Made by a program: the position numbers and the translations under genes
Notes under the pieces: generated by a model
What the model was told of the DNA's origin: nothing
Databases searched by the model: none
The model's input: only the letters and a program-made list of their open reading frames with translations
Part shown: positions 10,891 through 22,544 of the stretch, piece after piece
Numbering within the stretch: position 1 is the stretch's first letter
Layout of the letters: the number at the start of each line of letters is the position of its first letter
Assembly: GCA_000320545.1 (NCBI GenBank)
Contig: ADNK01001720.1
Coordinates: 1-35,661 of the forward strand
Length of the DNA: 35,661 bases
Direction: 5' to 3'
From: Bigelowiella natans CCMP2755
Taxonomy: Eukaryota > Cercozoa > Chlorarachniophyceae

Positions 10891-13800
10891 AATATTAATT
10901 ATATGTATAACTCATTGGACGCTGCCGTGTGGTTTTCTTGGTATATACAGAGGAGCTACTGGCTCAGGTCGATGCTGCAAACGCTGAAGCTGAAAGTGGC
11001 GCCAGTGACGAGACAGGAGTCGTCACCGCCGACACAACGGATCCTTCCATTAACCAAGGCCATTCAAAAAGTACTGCTCAGGGCCAAGACGATTTTGACG
11101 ACGCTTCCGATGACTCAAAGGAGAGAGCAAAAGAGGCAGGGGATAACCCTCCTGCGGCCGGCGATGACGAAGCAGAGCAGCAGCCTCCCCAGGCTGACCC
11201 TGTCACTAAAAAAACAGTATCTCTGGACGCCGACGAAGCTGAACCCTCCGACGAAGAGAGCCCCGTGCCTGCTGTTGTGGGTGATGAGTTTGAGAACGGC
11301 CACCAATGGAGTGATGACGATGTCGACCACAGCGACATTGGTGAGGAGGGCGATAGCCACCACCACCACCGCTCATTCCAACACGCCATGGCAGGGAAAA
11401 GATCCCGCCATCGTCACAACCCGCACGTGCACTGGCCTCACAGTCATCGGTGGTTTTGGCAGCCGAAACCCACCCCCTACCCCACCCGCTACCCCACCAA
11501 GTACCCGACAAGATTTCCGTCGCCGAGCCCGACAAAGTATCCGACACAGTACCCGACGAAATACCCAACGGGATACCCGACGAAATATCCGACGAACTAC
11601 CCCACGGGATACCCCTCCCCAGGGCCCACTCACCAGCCAACCAAATACCCGACGACCAGGGTAATAATTTTCGGACTGAAGGAGGAGAACAGGGAGGGGC
11701 GAGGGGCGAGGGGCGAGGGGCGAGGGGCGAGGGCGGGGATAGGAGGGGATAGGAGGGGATAGGCGGGCGGGGGGGGGAGCGCGCGAGGAGTATATGACAA
11801 CTTGTGTGCCAAGTGAGGATGGCCCGGAAGTGATAGAGAAATAGATCAATAAAGTAAATGGACGAACAATAAACCCATGAAGCCATCGTTCCCCTATAAC
11901 TCGATCGTTGTTGTGTTTTAAAAAATATAATTATCAGGAGCCAACGACCAAATACCCCACCCCCCAGCCGACGAAGGGCCCCACAAAGAAGCCAACGATG
12001 TATCCCACTTCCGCCCCCAGGACGCACGCACCCACGCACACCCCAACCGTGTACCCGACGGTATCGCCATCGATGAGCCCGACCGAGTACCCCACGCTTT
12101 CACCGACTCTGACACCGACCGAATTCCCAACGCAATCTCCATCCACAAGTCCCACAAAGATGCCTTCGGTCTCTCCTACGGTCTGCCCCACCGCCTCGCC
12201 GACGACTCTCTCCCCAACCACCGTGACGCCCACGCAGGCCCCCACATCCAACCCGACACTTCCACCGGCGCCGATGCAGGGTTACCTCACCAGCGGCAGC
12301 TGTCGCGAGGACGGCAACGCCGCGATCTGGCACTCGGTGCTGAAGCACGGGCTGATCTCAACCTCGGGCGACCAGGACAACTGCATTGCCATCTCCCGTG
12401 ACTTCGGTGTTAAACCGGGGGTTCCCGTAGGCGTGTACCCATGCAACCCTGCGGAGAAGCTGCAGCAGTGGATCTTGCCGGTCAAGGGGGAGAACCTCGG
12501 CACCATCATCTACGCGCACAACAAGACGATGTGCCTCTCAAACACGCCGCCAACGTTTGGAGGCGAGGATGCTACGGCGTCATTCTCCATCCAGAAATGT
12601 GACCGGAACAGCCTGATGTTTGACATCGATCGAAGCCCCTTCTATTACGAGCTGCACAACCTCCGCAAGCTGCCCACGGCCTCGCTGGTGAGCGAGCTAC
12701 GAGCCCGCGGGATCAAGGCCGGCAACTCCTCGCGACACGGTCTCATCACCAAGCTCAGGAGCATGATCAAGAAGGAAATCAAGGAGAAGTACGGCCCTCC
12801 CGACGACGAATATGACAGGTACCAGTCTGACTTGATAGAGAAGGAGGTGCAGGCGGAGCAGGACAACACCACCGACCCCGACTTTATGACGTCCGAAAAG
12901 CTCATCAAGGAGCTCACGGCGCGCAATCTCTCCACCCTTGGAACTAAAGCTGAGCTGGCCGATCGGCTTGCCGACTCCATGGAAGAGTCCATCAAACTCA
13001 ACGACGTCCTCGCCTTCACGCCGACGAGGACCTCCGCCGGGCACTACCTCTGGCCGCACAAGGGCAAGTGCATCGCCTACCGCACCGAGGAGAACCTCGA
13101 GCAGCTGAAGGCGGTCTGCCCGCACGGGATGGCCATTGCGAACCTCAGCTTGGAGCTCTGCGGCACCTCCCTGCCCGGCGGCATGCAAGCCGTCGCGCCG
13201 ACTGGGAACCTCACCAGCAGCCAGATGGCCCTCCTGGGCGCTGCAACGGGGTCTACGATGCGGGGTGTTTCGGGCTCTGACGGGGAGCATCACCGTGGAG
13301 GCCACTACTACGACTACCATGCCCACAACCGTTCCCACGCCAGCATGGAACACCATCGAGGACGGCGTCACCAGAGGAGGAGGCAGCATCAGCAGCATCA
13401 CCACCGCGGGCAAATGGAGGTGGAGGTCAGCAGCCACTGGGCCCCCGTGCCGGGCGACCCCAAGGACTGCTGGTGGCCGTGCGGCGAGGCGGGATCCAAG
13501 TGCGAGACAAGCTTCTGTGATCTGAATGGCGTTCCGGACGGATACTGCTGCAGAAAGGGCTGGAACGAGCCCGGTTGCGGAGGGGACAGGGGTTGCAAAG
13601 GCTTCCATTGCTGCGTAGCCCCCCCCAAAACGTTCAAGCCGACGCCCTACCCGACACTTAACCCGACCCCGAGACCGACCCGGAGCGAGGCGGAGAAGGC
13701 GCTTCAGAGGGCACGGTACAGGAAGCGATTCCAAAAGCGCAAGGTGACGAGGGAGGAAAAGGTCACGCAGCCGGACGGCACCGTCACGATCGAGAAGAAA

Positions 13801-16029
13801 ACGGTCACGGAGCTGGTAGAGCTCACGTCGAGCCCCACCCGGTATCCCACCCACAAGCCAACGATCTGGCCGACACCCAAGCCGTCATCCTCCCCCACGT
13901 TCGTCCCGACCGACTTCCCGACCCCAAAGCCAACGAGCTCCCCAACCGTCAAGAGCGTTCCGCACTTCCGCTACATGTACTCCTGCGTGGCCCCCGTGGC
14001 CACGTTCGGGCGCTGTGCGCACAAAGACACACGCTGCATGAACATCATGGAGGCCCAGAACTTGCAGATCACTTGCCCAGTCTCGTCGTCTCTGCGGAGA
14101 CTGAATCACCATTCCCGGGGCTGCCCCAAGGGGGAAATGCGGATCGAATACGAGTGCTGCGGCAGCATCATGGCCTCGGCGCAAGCAGCGTCGAGGTTCC
14201 AGAAGAAGTCAGGTGTGAAGGCCAAGGGAATTGTGGGCGATGTCGCTGGAGTCACCGTTAATGTGAAGGCTCTCAGGAAACGAGCTGACTGCACTGAGAA
14301 GAAAAGCCCATGTACGGCCTCTGCCTCGCCCATCTTATCGAAAAGGTACGTTAGCGTCAGTGTGAGGAGAGAGTGTTTTGTAGTTAGGAAGACCCCCCTC
14401 TCCAGTCGTTGGTCTTTTCTCATTATTCTCTCGCTTTCTTTCTATCTCTCTCCCTCTCTCCCTTGTTCCCCCTTAAACAGAATGGCTTGTGATTCTGCCG
14501 ACTACGTGCTTGGCAGCTACCACATCAACAACAGCTCCTGCCCTGCGGTAGTACCCCCCCGCACTGGATTATAAAAAGATAGAAGAAATGATTTTCCTCT
14601 CCCCAAAAGCGACTGCATGCTCCTCCACCCCCCCCTCCCCCCCCCCCTCTTGTCTCTTCCTAACCTCGCGCGTGTTCTTCAGGGCCAAAACCGACTCGTC
14701 TGGCAGTGCTGCGCTCTGGCAAACGCTGCGGTGAACCTTAACACGGTCGCCACAAACCGAGTCACCGTCAAGATCCCACCTAGCAGCGAGGGCCTGACAA
14801 CGGCCATTGTGAAGGGCGCGTTGGGTGCAACCGCGCCGAGAGGCTTCAAGGTGAAGGTCCAGGATGAAAACATCGTCGTCATCTCGCGACAGCCGCGGCC
14901 AACCTTCCGCGACGAGGACGAGTCGTCTCTCACCGGCGCCGCGCTGGGATGGGACAAGGAGATCCGAGTCGCCGTCACCATCGGCCACACCTGGTTCCCT
15001 TACACCGGAACGTCCTTCGCAACCGACGCGGCGTCCGGGAACGCCGTGGTGCACTCCAAGGGCTTCTCCCAGCGCCAGTGTACGCTTTTGGGCGCGAACT
15101 GCTCGGCCATCAGCCCCGTGCCAAACGGATACGTGACCGCGGCGCGCCACGCCACGGCCAGCAAGTCGCCGACCGGCGGGCAGAACGCTTACGTCAAGAT
15201 CCCCGGTAAAGCTGTGGGCCGCTACGCCGTCTCTCCCGGAGGCGGATCGGGCACAGCGGTTTGCCTGGACAAGAAGGACGATCTGCACGCCCAGGCCCTC
15301 TGCTGCGACAGCAAGGGGCACCCCGTGGAATTCTACGGCTGCAAGCGCCAGGACTCCGCAGCCCACAACACCGGCTCCTTCCAGAAGGCCTCCAGCACCT
15401 GCGCTGCGGCCGGGCTCCATGTCTGCGGCGAGAACGCGGCCCGCACCAAGTGGGCGCGGTACATCATGAACACCAAGTGCGGCGTGCCGAAGAAGAAGGC
15501 CATCAAGGTGTGGACAAATACCCAGTGCATCCCACAGGCCTTCACAGGTCTCGGAGAGCGCGGTAAGACGTGCTCGGCGATCCAGCGCGTCAGCACCTAC
15601 CCACTGTGCATCGTCGAGTGCCGGTTCATGCCTCGCTGCAGAGCTATTATCTGGAAGCCGGGCACGCTCGATAGCGCATGCGAGCTTGCCACGCAATGCG
15701 ACGAGAGGCAGAAGGAGCCCGCCGAAGACTCGAGGAGCGCCGGCCAAAAGTCCGGCACCCTACCCGTGCTCAAGCTGCTAGGCACCGTCAGCGACGACGG
15801 GTCGGAAGATCTAGACAACGAATGGCACACGCTCAGGATGAGCGAGACCGGCGTGTTTGGAAAGGTAGCTGATGATCTCGCCGAGATGCCGGCAAGGTTC
15901 ATGTATATTGAGGACGGATTCCAAACGACAGCCTCGCTCGCGGACTTCCTTGCCTTCTTAGCTGACTCGAACGAGCTTGTCTTCGGTAGAAGCACTGCTA
16001 GTGCACGCACACACAGCCTTCCCAAATAG

Positions 16030-16065
<36 letters not shown>

Positions 16066-16328
16066 ACACACAAATACGCGCTCTTACGCGAGTATATTCA
16101 TTTATTTATATTGATTTCTTTATATGTTCATGATGTAGGGGGAAATTCCGCCTTCGCTTCGGTGATGCATAGGGTGGCAATCCCATACAAGCTTCGGTCG
16201 ATGCTCCAACCGATCCCTGGCGTTCCATCATCGATCAAGGTTCCGCAGAGGATCCACGTTGGACTCATGTATGACGTCGTGCTCGAATCCCAGCCCGTTG
16301 GTACTACTACTTACACCAACATTCCGCG

Positions 16329-16361
<33 letters not shown>

Positions 16362-18863
16362 CCTCTCTCCCCCTCTCTCCCAAAGCGCTCAGAGACCCAA
16401 ACGTTATTCGAGTTGCCGTCTTAACCGTTGTTTCACGCTATATTCCATCCCACCCCCCCCCCCCCCATCATCACAGGCGTCTTGTTCTCGCTCTGTGACA
16501 ACTCCGTCGAGCCCGGGGCTGACGGTATCTCCTGCGTGCCATCCGCACAGCTTTGGAGCTTGGTGCTTGGTACGAGCCCGAAGCAAAAGGCCGGAAGAGG
16601 CCTCTCGATGAAGGCCAGGGCCGACGGAACAGCAACGAAGCCAGGAAAGAGCTACTTCGTTCTCGGTCGCCACGAAGGCATCCCCGAGCTTGACACCCAC
16701 GCTCCGACAGCCTCATCAACGTATCCCACCCAGCCAGCGCCCGCCCTCTACTCTGAACTCCCCGGTCGGCCAGTGGTGGAGGAGGTTGCGATGACCATGT
16801 CCGCAGCGCCCTCCGCTGCCCCCCCCGCTAAGACGACGGATGACTCTGCCTCTACCACGGTGGTGCTTCCAGATGCCAGTAGCGAGGAAGAAACAGCAGC
16901 AAACGCGACGGCGCCTGAGCTGGTGAGCGAGCCGTTCTCGGTGACGCTGAACGCCATCGTCTCCCTAGCCGAGCTCACAGACGCAAACTTTGCCAAGTGG
17001 AAAGCCGGGGTGAGCGACTTGCTCGATATCGGCCAAGAATCCTTCGCCCTCGCCCTCCCAGGAAAGGGGCGGGGGACCGGAAAAGAGGCGCTGATCTTCA
17101 CGTTCTTCAAGACCTCCAACGGCATCACTCCTGAGAGGGCAGCAACCGCCCTGAGCAACACGCCGCTCGCAGAACTACTGGCGGTTTTGGGCATTCGCAT
17201 CTCGGCCGCAAGTATGCCCAAGATGGCCAAGAAAAACGAAGCTGGTGTGGTGATTGCGTCTCCGGCAACAGCAGAGGAGATGCTAATGCTGGAAGCTCTT
17301 CTCGCCTCTGCCTCGCCGACAGCATTCCCAACAGTCGTCCCTCCGCCTTTTCCTCCTTCTCCTCCCTTGATGAGAAACGAGACAATGATCCTGCCGAATC
17401 CTAGCCCGACGGGGGCCCCCACCATCACCAATACGACGGTGACAGAAGCCGAGGCCCAGGTGGCGACGCAAAACGGCACGCTGAGCGATGAGGAGGTCAG
17501 CGAGCTGTCAGATGTGGAGAAAACCAAGGTGCAGCCTGTTTTCGTGTACACGGTAAGAATTCACGTGGTCGACGCGGTCGGGGAATTGACTGCGAAGAAG
17601 CTGGCGCAATGGAAGCTTAGCCTCGCCAAGCTGGTCCACATCAGTACGGATGCTTTCACCCTGAGGGTGATGAAGCAGAATCGCAGAACGTTTGTTGCGG
17701 CTTTCGAGAAACCGACGATCATGCAGACTGCTGATGGGCTCCAGCACATCTACCCCGCCGCAATGGCCGCCGCGGCCCTGAGCAAAGTCAGCATTGAAAA
17801 GCTGACGATCGCTCTTGGGAACACGGTCATTCTAGTCGAGGTCCCCACTGTGGACCCGAAGAAGTCTCCAGCCAACTGCCCGACATGCGAAGACTGTACG
17901 GCACTGTGCGCCAACATCTCGGCTAAGATTCCCCCACCAGCATGCCCTAAGTGTGAGAAATGCCAACCCTGCAATATTACGCTGCCGGTAACCGCAGCAG
18001 CCCCAGCCCCCGTCGCCAATGTCACCGAGGAGCCCGTGATCCCTCCTCATATAGTCCCGGCAAATCCACTTGAGGCAAAGCAAACGGCCGCGCCCACATC
18101 GGGCCCCACCACCAACTCTCTCTCCCCCACCCGATATCCTACCGAGATGGAGGTGCCAACAGCGTTCCCCACCTCGATGATTGACACCTTGACCGACCAC
18201 CTGCTCGATGAGGAGCTCACGGAGGCGCCCATTTCAATCGCAGCCCCCGCACTCAATATCACCACCACCATCACCACCACCACCACCACTCCGCCGCCAA
18301 CAGCGTCCGCGCCCATCCCTGCCTCCCCCCCTGCCCCGTGCGAAAAATGCCCGAAGGTGGCTTGCGAATCGACAACGGTAAAACTGATTCCCTACCCAGG
18401 AATGCCTTGCGGCTGTCCTGTGTGCAGCAACTCGTCCGGTGTAGACGTCGGAGCCGTTGTCAATACGACGGTGCATGCTGTAGTCGATGCGCTCATGTCC
18501 AAGATGACGCCGCCGGCACAGCCGGCGGTGGGAGAAACGCCGCCAGTGGAACCCACCGAGGCCGCTAGCAGCTTCCCCACATTCTACCCCACGTACCCAG
18601 CGGTTGAGACACCGCCAGCAGCTGCTGCGATGAGCCAGCCTGCTATTGAGGAGCTAGGCAGCTTAAAGCCCCTGCTAGATGCACATGAAGCGGCGGCAGC
18701 AACAGCCCCTCTTTACGACGACGGCGAACCTATTGTCTCGGGGCTCCAAAAGCCCATCATAGATGATCCGACATCGAAACCGGCAATAGAATACATGTCG
18801 CCGGAGGAAAGGAATGAGCAGCTTCAGGCCACTGTTGTCGACTGCCAACACCCAGACTGCTAG
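8747..18863 (+). CDS. Giant predicted secreted protein: cysteine modules, YPT repeats, ricin-B-like domain, two SAP motifs
   Basis: Exons: 8747-9013, 9187-9592, 9690 (or 9696)-10715, 10951-11660, 11938-14345, 14481-14547, 14683-15985, 16139-16300, 16477-18863. They join in frame to about 2,911 codons. Rough residue map: signal peptide 1-30; two modules of the type GARLCT...VRCCAD (exons 2 and 3) with a PAN/apple-like stretch ELCTAECSSDPLCN between; acidic linker; YPT/SPT repeats about 736-915; ricin-B-like domain with QQW about 917-1035; SAP motifs about 1042-1080 and 1119-1155; His-rich about 1250-1297; an eight-plus-Cys module ending GFHCCV; more PT repeats; Cys-rich exon 7; two copies of a 95-residue domain about 2270-2360 and 2472-2573; CPTCEDC/CPKCEKC clusters. 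Many NxS/T sites. No transmembrane segment or GPI signal at the C-terminus (VVDCQHPDC). Role: inferred extracellular matrix or cell-surface protein. Carbohydrate binding is suggested by the ricin-like part. The exact overall family is unknown to me. Confidence 0.85.
10856..10886. repeat. (TA)n microsatellite in intron 3 of the giant gene
   Basis: TA run between a GGT/GAT-rich stretch (about 10757-10803) and the acceptor at 10949-10950. Confidence 0.9.
11468..12270 (+). repeat. Protein-coding YPT/SPT tandem repeats interrupted by intron 4
   Basis: Units such as KYPT, RYPT, GYPT and SPTEYPT encode a Pro/Thr-rich stalk in exons 4 and 5. Shorter blocks recur at about 13638-13680 and 13833-13950 and single units near 18133 and 18580. 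Such stalks are typical of O-glycosylated wall or matrix proteins. The intron splits the array between two repeat units at phase 0. Confidence 0.85.
11690..11776. repeat. G-rich minisatellite-like tract in intron 4 of the giant gene
   Basis: Tandem GGGGCGA units at about 11696-11732 are followed by AGGGGATAGG units to about 11766 and a G run. It lies 30-100 bases after the donor at 11661. Confidence 0.8.
16030..16060. repeat. (AC)n microsatellite in intron 7 of the giant gene
   Basis: CA repeats 45 bases after the donor at 15986. A (CT)n tract at about 16329-16358 and a C homopolymer at about 16450-16466 lie in the next intron. Confidence 0.9.
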
Positions 18864-19856
18864 TCACGCGCAGTGTGCGAGTGCGACAGTAGAGATTTAG
18901 GTCATGTTGCAATGCCGAACAAACCAAACAAATGCACGCTAGCACGCTGAAGAAAGGAAAGAAAGACGAATGAATGACAAAAGGCACACACCCCTAGAAC
19001 CACGTGCTAGCATGGCTAGATGGCAGTGCAACATGGGACATGTAATTAAAAAAATTATTATTACGACTTCAAACTTATCCAACAAAAAAGCTACATGCAC
19101 ATGTCTGCTAGCTGCAAAATTGTAGCGCTGAGCGAACGCTACGATCGAATATTGCATTGCTCATTGAACACCTAGCGTGATAGGATAATGACATATTTAG
19201 TGATGTGCGTGCGTAACTAAGTACATATGATGTGCAGTAGTGCGCCGTCAGCATCGCTGAGCATGCATGCATGATGCTAGCGACCGAGTGCTATGCTATG
19301 GCTACGATGAGCACGGACCGGTCTAGCAGCCATGTCATGCAGCAGCTAGCGTGGCTAATCTAGCAATCAGCAGTATAGTTCAAATCACACGACAGCCTGC
19401 TGTTCTCGTACACCTAAGAATGCAGGATCCACATAAAGAAGTGCCCGGGTAACGCTTTAACGCGTACGTACAATGTGCCAGGCTATCCGCTCGCAAGCGC
19501 TCTGCTACATCTGCGCTGTACCTCAATATGTACGATCAGCGATGCGGGATGCAGCTGTAGCTAGATCGTCGGCGCGCGACGACTGCAGCGCTAGTGCATG
19601 CGTCCTTATACAATTACCTTCCTTCTAGCTCGTCGCCATCGAATGAGAAAACATTGCATGTAGTGACGCAGGGTTGCACCATTGTCGTTATCATTCTATA
19701 GCATATTGCTCATGGCTATATCGATCATTCTTCATTCCTCTGCTATCGCGAGACCCGGCCACCACCATCACTCACGTCTTCTTCAACGTCAAAGGCCACC
19801 CCTGCCATGTCTACCTACTGTTCATCCTCTACACAGTATTGCAATCGCCCTATTCA
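18864..19856. other. Convergent spacer between the giant gene (+) and the unknown gene (-), rich in CTAG/GCATGC words
   Basis: No open frame with family resemblance. From 18864 to about 19640 the sequence is dense in CTAG (about 13 by hand count), GCATGC, ATGCATGC and similar short palindromes. From about 19650 to 19856 the style changes to T/C-rich sequence, probably the 3' flank of the minus-strand gene. Confidence 0.65.
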
Positions 19857-20542
19857 TTACCCCCCCCCCGCTCCCTGTGATTCGTGTTGGTCATCTAGAG
19901 ACCATTTGCACAGCTTCCAGACGGCCTTGATGTTCTCCTCGTGTGCGCCAAGCCTTGCCACCGCCACGGACAAAGCGCCCTCCATACCAGCTTCCCCCGC
20001 AGCCGCTGGAGCTCGCTTGCCCTCGTGATTTGCGCGACTCCGAGCTTTCTGCTCCCATTCTTCCACGAACTTGAACCAAAATTTATGGCTGATGTCAAGA
20101 AGGCGTTTGTCACAGGATTTTGATGCTTCGTCGGTATCTCCCACGCTTGCTGCTGGTGCTGCTGGTGGTGGCGGTGGTGGTGCGAGCACGACGTCTTCCT
20201 TCTTAGCTCGCGATAAGATAGCGACGGTCACCTTTCGAATCGCGTCGCAGCGGTCCTGCATGCATATGCTGCTGCCACCACTGGTAAGAAGGCTAGAAGA
20301 AGAAGAAGAAGACCTTGTCGCAGCCGTGGCTGTTGTCGCAGCGGTCGTCATCGTTGTCGCCTTCCTCTTCGTTGTTATCCTTGATATAGCAGTAGTGGTA
20401 GTAGCAGCAGTAGTAGTGGTAGCAGCGTTAATAGTAGTAGTAGTAGTAGTAGTAGTAGTAGCGAGGCCCTCATCATTATCACCGTCGTCATCACAATCAT
20501 GCTTATCATCCATTGCCTCTTTTCCTCCTTTTTTTCCCCCCC

Positions 20543-20573
<31 letters not shown>

Positions 20574-22544
20574 TTCTTCTTCTTGTGGAGCTTCCATCTC
20601 TTCCTTGCCGCCTCCTTCTTCTCGGCGATTGCTGAAGTAGCGGAGGATTCTGGGTGCTAAGTTGAATTCCCAGTCTTCATGGCAAAGGTTCTTCAGCGCG
20701 GTGCCTTCGCGCGCAAGCGTTAGACGGCGGAGACGGCGGCGGCGACGATGGCGCCTGATCCGCCTTGTGAGCTGGTCACAGCCACCGCTATTCCTCGACG
20801 CAACACCCAACAGTGAAGGCGGACTCTGAGTTGATGATTTGCAGCCCTTCTCGCTGTTCCTATGGGAAAGCTGCGGGTTGTTGTCGCAGCTACTGCTGCT
20901 GCTTGTATATCCGCTGGCTGCGAGGCTGATGTTTCTCATTCTGCCTATTATCGATTGCTTCTTGTCGTTGGGTGGGCGCCGGGGCTTTGGGTTTTGGGCG
21001 TGCTTTGACTTCATGTGCAGGAGCAGACCGCTGTTATCAAAGTCCTCATCGCTATCGCTATTGGCCATCAGCTTCACAGTCAATACATCATCGTCGTCGT
21101 CGTCATCATCATCTTCTTCTCCGTACTCGTCGCCTTCGGTAGCCGCCTCATCCGTGGTGTAGTCTTCGCCGTCACCTTGCCTCACCCACTTCCCTCTCAC
21201 GCTCGGCGATTGCTGGCAAAATCCTTCATCTTCCTCGGTGCTGAAGTCCTCCTCGTCCCCCTCCCCCTTCTCAAAGAATTGCTGCGGCGGCTGCTGCCGA
21301 TAGCTGTAGCGTCCATCGCACTTCATTCCCGTTATTTCCCTTTTCTTGTCAGCAGAACCAATGCCATTTTCTATCATATTGATGGTCGCGGCGCTTGCGA
21401 TTGTCTTCCAAGGATGGCTCTTACTCCTTCCTGGCCTTCTTAACTGTTCGGCTGACGCCGGTGCTGATGCTGGTTGCTCCATCTGCCCCCCCCCTTCTTC
21501 CCCGTTGCTTCCTCGCTCTCCCTCCACTATTGACGACCGCGTTGATAAATGATAAAGGGCGCTTTTCTGGCTTGCATCATTTTGATTGAGACGCAGCCCC
21601 CCCTTCCTCACGCCGAAGTTTCCCTGTTCTCCCTTCTTTTCCTCCTCGGCATAGTCCTCGTCTGTGACGATGTCCGTGTCGTTTTCTGTGCTGATGTCGT
21701 CGCTGTCGCAGTCTGGCTGCTGGTCGTAGTCGGTGGGGTCCAGGAGGCGATGCCTAGTGTAGGAGCGGCGTACGTTGATCTTGCCATTACGAACCAGATC
21801 TCGAACGAATTTGAAACGTGGCCGGCGACGGGCCAATGGCTCGGAGGCTCGATTGTCATCCTTACCACTAAGACTAGCATCCTTCCCTCTACGAGAATCA
21901 TTGCTGCTACTCGCACGATTACGATTGGTTGCGGTGTTGTCGGAGGAGGGTGGGAGCCATTCTTCTGCAGCACGGTCGGCATCCTTGCGGGCTTCTTCAC
22001 GCCGTCGATCCAGATGCTGCGCTCTCCACCTTGCTCTAGTCGCATTTTTCAACCTACGAAGGCGTCGCTGCTTCGCAGATATCTCGCGCTTCCTATGACT
22101 TCGATCTAGGGAAGACTTTGAGGGGGGGGGGGTTGCAGCTGAGTGGAGGGCCTAACAAATGAAAGACTTCTGAGGCCGTGCAAATAACACCAGGGAGAAT
22201 TATTAGATTGAATACCTCAACCGGCTTGTCCGTTGGGCGTACGTAATGCCTTCTCCAAGCTTTTGGTTTCTTCATTCGGATCATCCCTGGAATGGAGTGA
22301 TTCACCGGGAGTAGCAGCTTCCCCTTCTTCCCCATCGAACCACGTCCCTGAGCAAACGCAGTTTTTAAGGGGGCACATCTTATTTCGAAGGCTAGAACAA
22401 AACGCTGCCCCGAGTACTCACATGTCTCTTTTTGAGCTTCTCTTCGTCATCCTTGTGAGCCTTCCGCCACCCCTTCACATTGAGCAGAGACTTGATCAAA
22501 TTGGTGTCCCTCTCGAAGTCGCACGCAAGAGATATAGTCGTCAT
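19857..22544 (-). CDS. Unrecognised charged, low-complexity protein
   Basis: Exons 22544-22422, 22347-22216 and 22115-19857 join at phase 0 to about 837 residues; I chose the ATG at 22544 as the first Met of the open first exon. The N-terminus looks conserved in style (DFERDTNLIKSLLNVKGW, then MKKPKAWRRHYVRPTDKP), followed by a very basic probable coiled coil (residues about 85-135, AKQRRLRRLKNATRARWRAQ). The rest is acidic and Ser-rich, with poly-Asp and poly-Glu (about 20549-20590), a Thr/Ala-rich repeat from a TAG-type trinucleotide tract (about 20395-20462) and an Arg-rich segment. A more normal C-terminal part (about 20300-19870) contains LLDISHKFWFKFVEEWEQKA and HEENIKAVWKLCKWSLDD. No signal peptide or membrane segment. 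A nuclear or RNA-associated role is conceivable but unsupported. Further introns inside the long last exon are possible. Confidence 0.65.
20395..20590. repeat. Trinucleotide repeats inside coding sequence of the unknown gene
   Basis: GTA/TAG-type repeats at about 20395-20462 read on the minus strand as Thr/Ala runs, and TTC repeats at about 20549-20585 read as poly-Glu. Frame is preserved through both. Confidence 0.85.

Noticed and set aside
10885-11664. 259-residue plus-strand frame overlapping exon 4
   Set aside because: It is a +1 frame shadow of the acidic/YPT coding sequence; the translated TP/TR repeats simply reflect the same DNA repeats.
12697-13854. 385-residue open frame on the minus strand
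   Set aside because: Lies antisense to the giant gene's exon 5, which has clear domains; the antisense translation is Arg/Gly/Ala-rich with no family pattern, a by-product of GC-rich codons.
14569-15747. 392-residue open frame on the minus strand
   Set aside because: Antisense shadow of exon 7 of the giant gene; no motif, low plausibility.
20071-20640. Plus-strand frame with long poly-Val and poly-Ser that looks like membrane segments
   Set aside because: It is the reverse strand of the Thr/Ala and Glu runs in the minus-strand gene at 19857-22544.
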